This document shows positions 60,355 to 64,000 of a stretch of DNA of 64,000 nt, piece after piece. Within the stretch, counting starts at the first letter, position 1; each line of letters begins with the position of its first letter. Source of the DNA: Hyphomicrobiaceae bacterium (GTDB lineage Bacteria > Pseudomonadota > Alphaproteobacteria > Rhizobiales > Hyphomicrobiaceae); contig JALHMB010000009.1 of assembly GCA_022844275.1 (NCBI GenBank), positions 1-64,000 of the forward strand, in the 5' to 3' direction. Below the pieces are notes generated by a model. The model made no database searches. It was given only the letters and a program-made list of their open reading frames with translations, and was not told the DNA's origin. The position numbers and the translations under genes were made by a program.

Positions 60355-62739
60355 ATGAACAAGACGCTCTCGTCGGAGCTCATCAAGAAGATGCACGCCT
60401 ATTGGCGTGCAGCCAACTATCTCTCGGTCGGGCAGATCTATCTGTACGATAACCCGCTACTCAAAATTCCCTTGAAGATTGAGCACGTAAAGCCGCGGCT
60501 GCTGGGCCACTGGGGCACCACCCCGGGGTTAAACTTCATCTATGTGCATTTGAACCGCGTCATCCGCGAGCGTGACCTCGACGTGATCTATGTCACCGGC
60601 CCCGGGCACGGCGGCCCGGGCCTCGTGGCCAACACCTATCTTGAGGGTACTTACAGCGAGCTCTACCCGAACATCTCGCAGGACGAACAGGGGATGAAAA
60701 AGCTGTTCACGCAGTTTTCGTTTCCCGGCGGCATCCCGAGTCACGTCGCGGCGGAAACGCCGGGCTCCATCAATGAAGGCGGTGAACTCGGCTATTGCCT
60801 GTCGCACGCGTACGGCGCCGCCTTCGACAATCCCGATCTACTTGTGGCTTGTGTGGTGGGCGATGGCGAGGCGGAAACTGCCCCACTCGCCACCAGCTGG
60901 CACTCGAACAAATTCCTTAATCCGGTGCACGACGGCGCGGTCCTGCCGATCCTGCATTTGAACGGCTACAAGATTGCCGGCCCCACCGTGCTTGCCCGAA
61001 TTCCCCGTGACGAGCTCGAATCACTGTTCCGCGGCTACGGCTACACTCCATACTTCGTCGAAGGCGACGACCCGATTGACATGCATCAGCTCATGGCTGC
61101 GACGCTCGACACCGTGATCGAAAGCATCCAACACATCCAACAAGACGCCCGCGCCAATGGATTCAAGCAGCGTCCGCTCTGGCCCATGATCATCCTGCGC
61201 TCACCGAAGGGCTGGACAGGCCCGAAGGAAGTCGATGGCAGACCGACCGAGGGCACTTATCGCTCGCACCAGGTACCGATGGGCGACATGAGTCGCCCGG
61301 GGCACGTGAAGATTCTGGAAGAGTGGCTAGAGAGCTATCGCCCGCGCGAACTGTTCGATGAAACCGGCAGGCTCCGTCCCGAACTCGCTCAATTGGCCCC
61401 AAGTGGCACGCGCCGTATGGGCGCCAACCCGCACGCTAACGGCGGACTCCTGCTGCGTGACTTGCGCCTGCCGGATTTCCGCGATTATGCGGTGAAGATA
61501 CCTGTGCCGGGCGGCGTTAGCGCCGAAGCCACGCGCGTCCAGGGCGAACTCATCCGCGACGTGGTGAAGCTGAATCCCGAGACTTTCCGCGTTTTCAGCC
61601 CCGACGAAACCGCGTCGAACCGCTGGGGCGCGGTTTTCGAGGTGACGAACCGCTGCTCGACCGCAGAAATCGTTTCGGGCGACAACCACATCGCTCCGGA
61701 TGGCCGGGTGATGGAAGTACTGAGCGAGCACCAATGCGAAGGATGGCTCGAAGGGTATCTGCTCACAGGCCGTCACGGGTTTTTCTCATGTTACGAGGCC
61801 TTCATCCACATAATAGATTCGATGTTCAACCAACATGCCAAGTGGCTCGACGTGGCGAACCACGTTCCTTGGCGACGGCCGATTGCTTCTCTGAACTACC
61901 TGCTATCGTCTCACGTATGGCGGCAAGACCACAACGGTTTCAGCCATCAAGACCCTGGTTTTATCGACCACGTTATGAGCAAAAAGGCGGAGGTTATCCG
62001 CGTCTATCTTCCTCCCGACGCCAATACCCTGCTCTCCGTGACGGACCACTGCCTGCGTAGCCGCAATTACGTGAATGTCGTTGTCGCCGGCAAGCAGTCG
62101 GCGCCGCAGTGGCTCGATATGGACGCAGCCATCAAGCACTGTACCGCCGGGCTGGGCATCTGGGAATGGGCCAGCAACGATGAAGGCAGCGAGCCTGACG
62201 TTGTGATGGCCTGCGCCGGCGATGTGCCGACCATGGAGACTCTGGCCGCAGTGGATATCCTGCGGCAGCATTTCCCGTCACTCAAGATTCGCGTCATCAA
62301 CGTGGTGGATCTGTTGACGCTCTACCCACAGAGTGAGCATCCCCACGGGCTAAGCGACAAGGATTTCGATGTTCTGTTCACCAAGGACAAGCCCATAATC
62401 TTCGCCTACCACGGGTATCCCTTGCTAATTCATAAGCTGACCTATCGACGAACCAACCATCACAATCTGCACGTTCGTGGCTTCAAGGAAGAGGGAACGA
62501 CTACGACTCCTTTCGATATGGTGGTGCTCAACGACCTCGATCGGTTCCATCTGGCCAAGGACGTTATCGATCGGGTGCCAAGTCTGGGTACACGCGCCGC
62601 CCACCTCACCCAAATCATCCGCGACAAACTTATCGATCACAAGCGCTACATCCGGCAACACGGCGAGGACATGCCGGAGATTCGCGATTGGAGATGGGGA
62701 GCGAATGGAGTGGGGCCCAACAGCTCCAAGTGCACATGA
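60355..62739 (+). CDS. xfp: Phosphoketolase (xylulose-5-P / fructose-6-P)
   Basis: A 794-residue enzyme of normal length. Thiamine-diphosphate and substrate motifs include [78 protein letters not shown] and [20 protein letters not shown]. It splits xylulose-5-P or fructose-6-P with phosphate to acetyl-P, giving ATP with AckA. Start ATG 60355 is 4 bp behind ackA; GAGGAATAGGACC holds the ribosome site. In a rhizobium this is a carbon-saving bypass of the EMP/ED route. Confidence 0.95.
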   Translation: MNKTLSSELIKKMHAYWRAANYLSVGQIYLYDNPLLKIPLKIEHVKPRLLGHWGTTPGLNFIYVHLNRVIRERDLDVIYVTGPGHGGPGLVANTYLEGTYSELYPNISQDEQGMKKLFTQFSFPGGIPSHVAAETPGSINEGGELGYCLSHAYGAAFDNPDLLVACVVGDGEAETAPLATSWHSNKFLNPVHDGAVLPILHLNGYKIAGPTVLARIPRDELESLFRGYGYTPYFVEGDDPIDMHQLMAATLDTVIESIQHIQQDARANGFKQRPLWPMIILRSPKGWTGPKEVDGRPTEGTYRSHQVPMGDMSRPGHVKILEEWLESYRPRELFDETGRLRPELAQLAPSGTRRMGANPHANGGLLLRDLRLPDFRDYAVKIPVPGGVSAEATRVQGELIRDVVKLNPETFRVFSPDETASNRWGAVFEVTNRCSTAEIVSGDNHIAPDGRVMEVLSEHQCEGWLEGYLLTGRHGFFSCYEAFIHIIDSMFNQHAKWLDVANHVPWRRPIASLNYLLSSHVWRQDHNGFSHQDPGFIDHVMSKKAEVIRVYLPPDANTLLSVTDHCLRSRNYVNVVVAGKQSAPQWLDMDAAIKHCTAGLGIWEWASNDEGSEPDVVMACAGDVPTMETLAAVDILRQHFPSLKIRVINVVDLLTLYPQSEHPHGLSDKDFDVLFTKDKPIIFAYHGYPLLIHKLTYRRTNHHNLHVRGFKEEGTTTTPFDMVVLNDLDRFHLAKDVIDRVPSLGTRAAHLTQIIRDKLIDHKRYIRQHGEDMPEIRDWRWGANGVGPNSSKCT

Positions 62740-63359
62740 GCGGCGGCATCCTTCCAGAGGTCTATCTTGTCCGGCATGGCGAGACCGCCTGGAGCCTTAG
62801 CAGGCAGGCGACCGGCCGCGCCGACATCCCGCTGACCGATCGAGGCGAGCGAGATGCGCAAGAGCTGGGTACGCAGTTGCAGGGCTTGAGCCTCGTCCAA
62901 GTGCTTACCAGCCCGTTGCAACGCGCACGGCGGACGGCAGTATTGGCGGGTTTCGACGACTGCGCCCAGCTCGATCCCGATTTGCTGGAATGGGACTACG
63001 GCGCGTACGAAGGCCGGCGCACAGCGGAGATCCAGGCCGAGCGACCACAGTGGCGTTTGTTCCAGGACGGCTGCCCGGACGGGGAAACGCTGCAAGCAGT
63101 GAGCGTGCGCGCGGAGCGCGTCATCGATCGAATCCGGGCGCTGGAGGGCAACGTGCTCGTCTTCGCGCATCGCGACATCCTGCGCGTCTTCACTGCCCGC
63201 TGGCTCGGCCTACCGGCGGCAGATGCCCGATACCTTTATCTCTCGACGTCTTCGCTGAGTATTCTTGGCTATCACCACAACCTGGATGAGCCGGTCATTC
63301 GCCTGTGGAACGACGCCCGCCATTCAAAACGGCACATGCGCGAGCCTGATCCCTCATGA
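62736..63359 (+). CDS. Histidine phosphatase (phosphoglycerate-mutase-like)
   Basis: A 207-residue member of the histidine phosphatase family: [20 protein letters not shown] with catalytic His14, [29 protein letters not shown], and the second His in [13 protein letters not shown]. It may act on sugar phosphates in the same pathway. ATG 62736 overlaps the phosphoketolase stop by 4 bp (ATGA). It is the last gene of the operon. Confidence 0.88.
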   Translation: MSGGILPEVYLVRHGETAWSLSRQATGRADIPLTDRGERDAQELGTQLQGLSLVQVLTSPLQRARRTAVLAGFDDCAQLDPDLLEWDYGAYEGRRTAEIQAERPQWRLFQDGCPDGETLQAVSVRAERVIDRIRALEGNVLVFAHRDILRVFTARWLGLPAADARYLYLSTSSLSILGYHHNLDEPVIRLWNDARHSKRHMREPDPS

Positions 63360-63533
63360 CAGCGTAGTCGCTCGGCGTTTCGGGAATCGCCGAGCCATCC
63401 GGCAGCGGCGGCTCCGGCAGGCGTTGAAGTGTCTCGATTCACTTTCGCCATTCTCCTTCCGTGAGCGTAGGTTCCGGCGAGACGAAGCGATCTTGTCGGT
63501 GCGCGAGCTTTCAGTTTGCAGTTCTCGGCGATC
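63360..63533. other. Intergenic gap between convergent genes
   Basis: 174 bp between the histidine phosphatase and glucokinase stops. No strong hairpin; nothing else recognised. Confidence 0.4.
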
Positions 63534-64000
63534 TCATAGCTGCCGAAGATACCTCGCCGCCCCCAACAGCGCCGGCACCGGCCGCGTGATGACGTAAGTC
63601 GGAATGGCCTCAAGATAGTTCAGAAACCGCCCCTTCGCTTGGAAGCGCGTTCGGAAATCAGACTCGAAGAAAACCCGACCGAGCTTCGGAACGATACCTC
63701 CAGTAATATAGACGCCGCCACGCGCACCGAGCGTGAGGGCGAGGTTGCCCGCAACCGTACCCAGCATTGCGCAAAACATGCCGGTCGCCTCCTGCGTCCG
63801 TGGGTCCTCCCGCCAGATCTGTGCGTCTGTAATCTGCGCCGGCGTGAACGATGCAGATGATAGGTTCTCGAGCTCGCAAAGGGCTTCGTACAAATTGACG
63901 AGGCCTTGACCCGAGAGTACCCGCTCGGCAGAAACATGATCATAACGACGACGCATGAGATCCAAAACTTCCGCTTCGCGCGATGTCGCCGCCGGCATGG
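63534..64000 (-). CDS. glk: Glucokinase, C-terminal part (runs off the window)
   Basis: The frame is open to the right edge, so only about 154 C-terminal residues are present. They read SREAEVLDLMRRRYDHVSAE, RVLSGQGLVNLYEALCELEN, FCAMLGTVAGNLALTLGARG, GVYITGGIVPKLGRVFFESD and end VPALLGAARYLRQL, the conserved C-terminal lobe of bacterial Glk. It phosphorylates glucose to glucose-6-P. The glucose set free by the GH65 phosphorylase is a natural substrate, so this gene fits the pathway although it is coded on the other strand. Confidence 0.9.
   Translation of the reverse strand, partial: MPAATSREAEVLDLMRRRYDHVSAERVLSGQGLVNLYEALCELENLSSASFTPAQITDAQIWREDPRTQEATGMFCAMLGTVAGNLALTLGARGGVYITGGIVPKLGRVFFESDFRTRFQAKGRFLNYLEAIPTYVITRPVPALLGAARYLRQL

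Noticed and set aside
63534-63998. Treating the ATG at 63998 as the start of a short complete protein
   Set aside because: The sequence begins in the middle of the glucokinase fold and the frame is open to the window edge, so it is a partial gene.
1-64000. tRNA or rRNA genes as ICE attachment sites
   Set aside because: No cloverleaf or rRNA-like segment was recognised by eye on either strand; a tRNAscan-type search would be decisive.

Overview
The window reads as chromosomal or large-plasmid DNA of an alphaproteobacterium, most likely of the order Hyphomicrobiales (Rhizobiales). The basis is the set of conjugative-element genes near 15.7-21.6 kb (VirD2-type relaxase of the DUF3363 class, DUF736, TraF-type S26 peptidase, excisionase-like HTH protein, DUF6499/DUF2285 pair), which is typical of integrative conjugative elements (ICEs) of rhizobia, together with generally high GC and alphaproteobacterial metal-resistance families. 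The genus cannot be fixed from the sequence. No tRNA, rRNA or CRISPR array was seen.

Region 1 (1-15.5 kb) is a variable, scarred cargo zone. It opens with a palindrome and repeat cluster cutting a DUF2958 gene, then ardC (anti-restriction), a decayed tyrosine recombinase and a decayed Tn3-family transposase. Between these relics lie five intact genes with a defence or toxin look: a small HEPN-like protein, a 1001-residue protein with an N-terminal RelA/SpoT synthetase domain and a long helical C-terminus, an 864-residue protein with a Zn ribbon and PD-(D/E)XK nuclease signature, a 1528-residue protein with an N-terminal nuclease-like motif and a P-loop NTPase, and a 300-residue protein with a C-terminal HEPN-like motif. 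None is a defence system I can name; this is the best candidate for an undescribed system.

Region 2 (15.7-21.6 kb) is the ICE mobilisation and control core: relaxase, DUF736, XRE regulator with two palindromic operators, TraF, RdfS-like HTH, and two overlapping frames (DUF6499 then DUF2285) arranged exactly like the frameshift-fused FseA activator of the Mesorhizobium symbiosis ICE. Large inverted repeats and hairpins sit around the DUF736 gene.

Region 3 (22.6-51.7 kb) is a heavy-metal island. A divergent merR / P1B-2 ATPase / lspA set, with a MerR-type 19-bp-spacer promoter, looks like Pb/Zn/Cd resistance. Then come DUF411, an orphan TRAP permease pair, a decayed 1.7-kb stretch, and a copper/silver set: cusB-cusA-multicopper oxidase-DUF411 on the plus strand and cusC-multicopper oxidase-cupredoxin-cusF-response regulator-histidine kinase on the minus strand, plus a cytochrome c, DUF305, two Met-rich Spy/CpxP-like proteins, and small exported proteins. 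The products would oxidise, bind and export Cu(I)/Ag(I) in the periplasm and efflux divalent metal from the cytoplasm.

Region 4 (51-64 kb) is a tightly overlapping plus-strand operon: YHS protein, DUF5676, DUF3141 (PHA-synthase-like hydrolase), a truncated acetate kinase, a CopB-type (CPH) ATPase, a HAD-GH65 fusion, a full acetate kinase, phosphoketolase and a histidine phosphatase, with a glucokinase convergent at the right edge. It suggests phosphorolysis of a disaccharide feeding the phosphoketolase-acetate kinase shunt, with a copper ATPase inserted into the operon.
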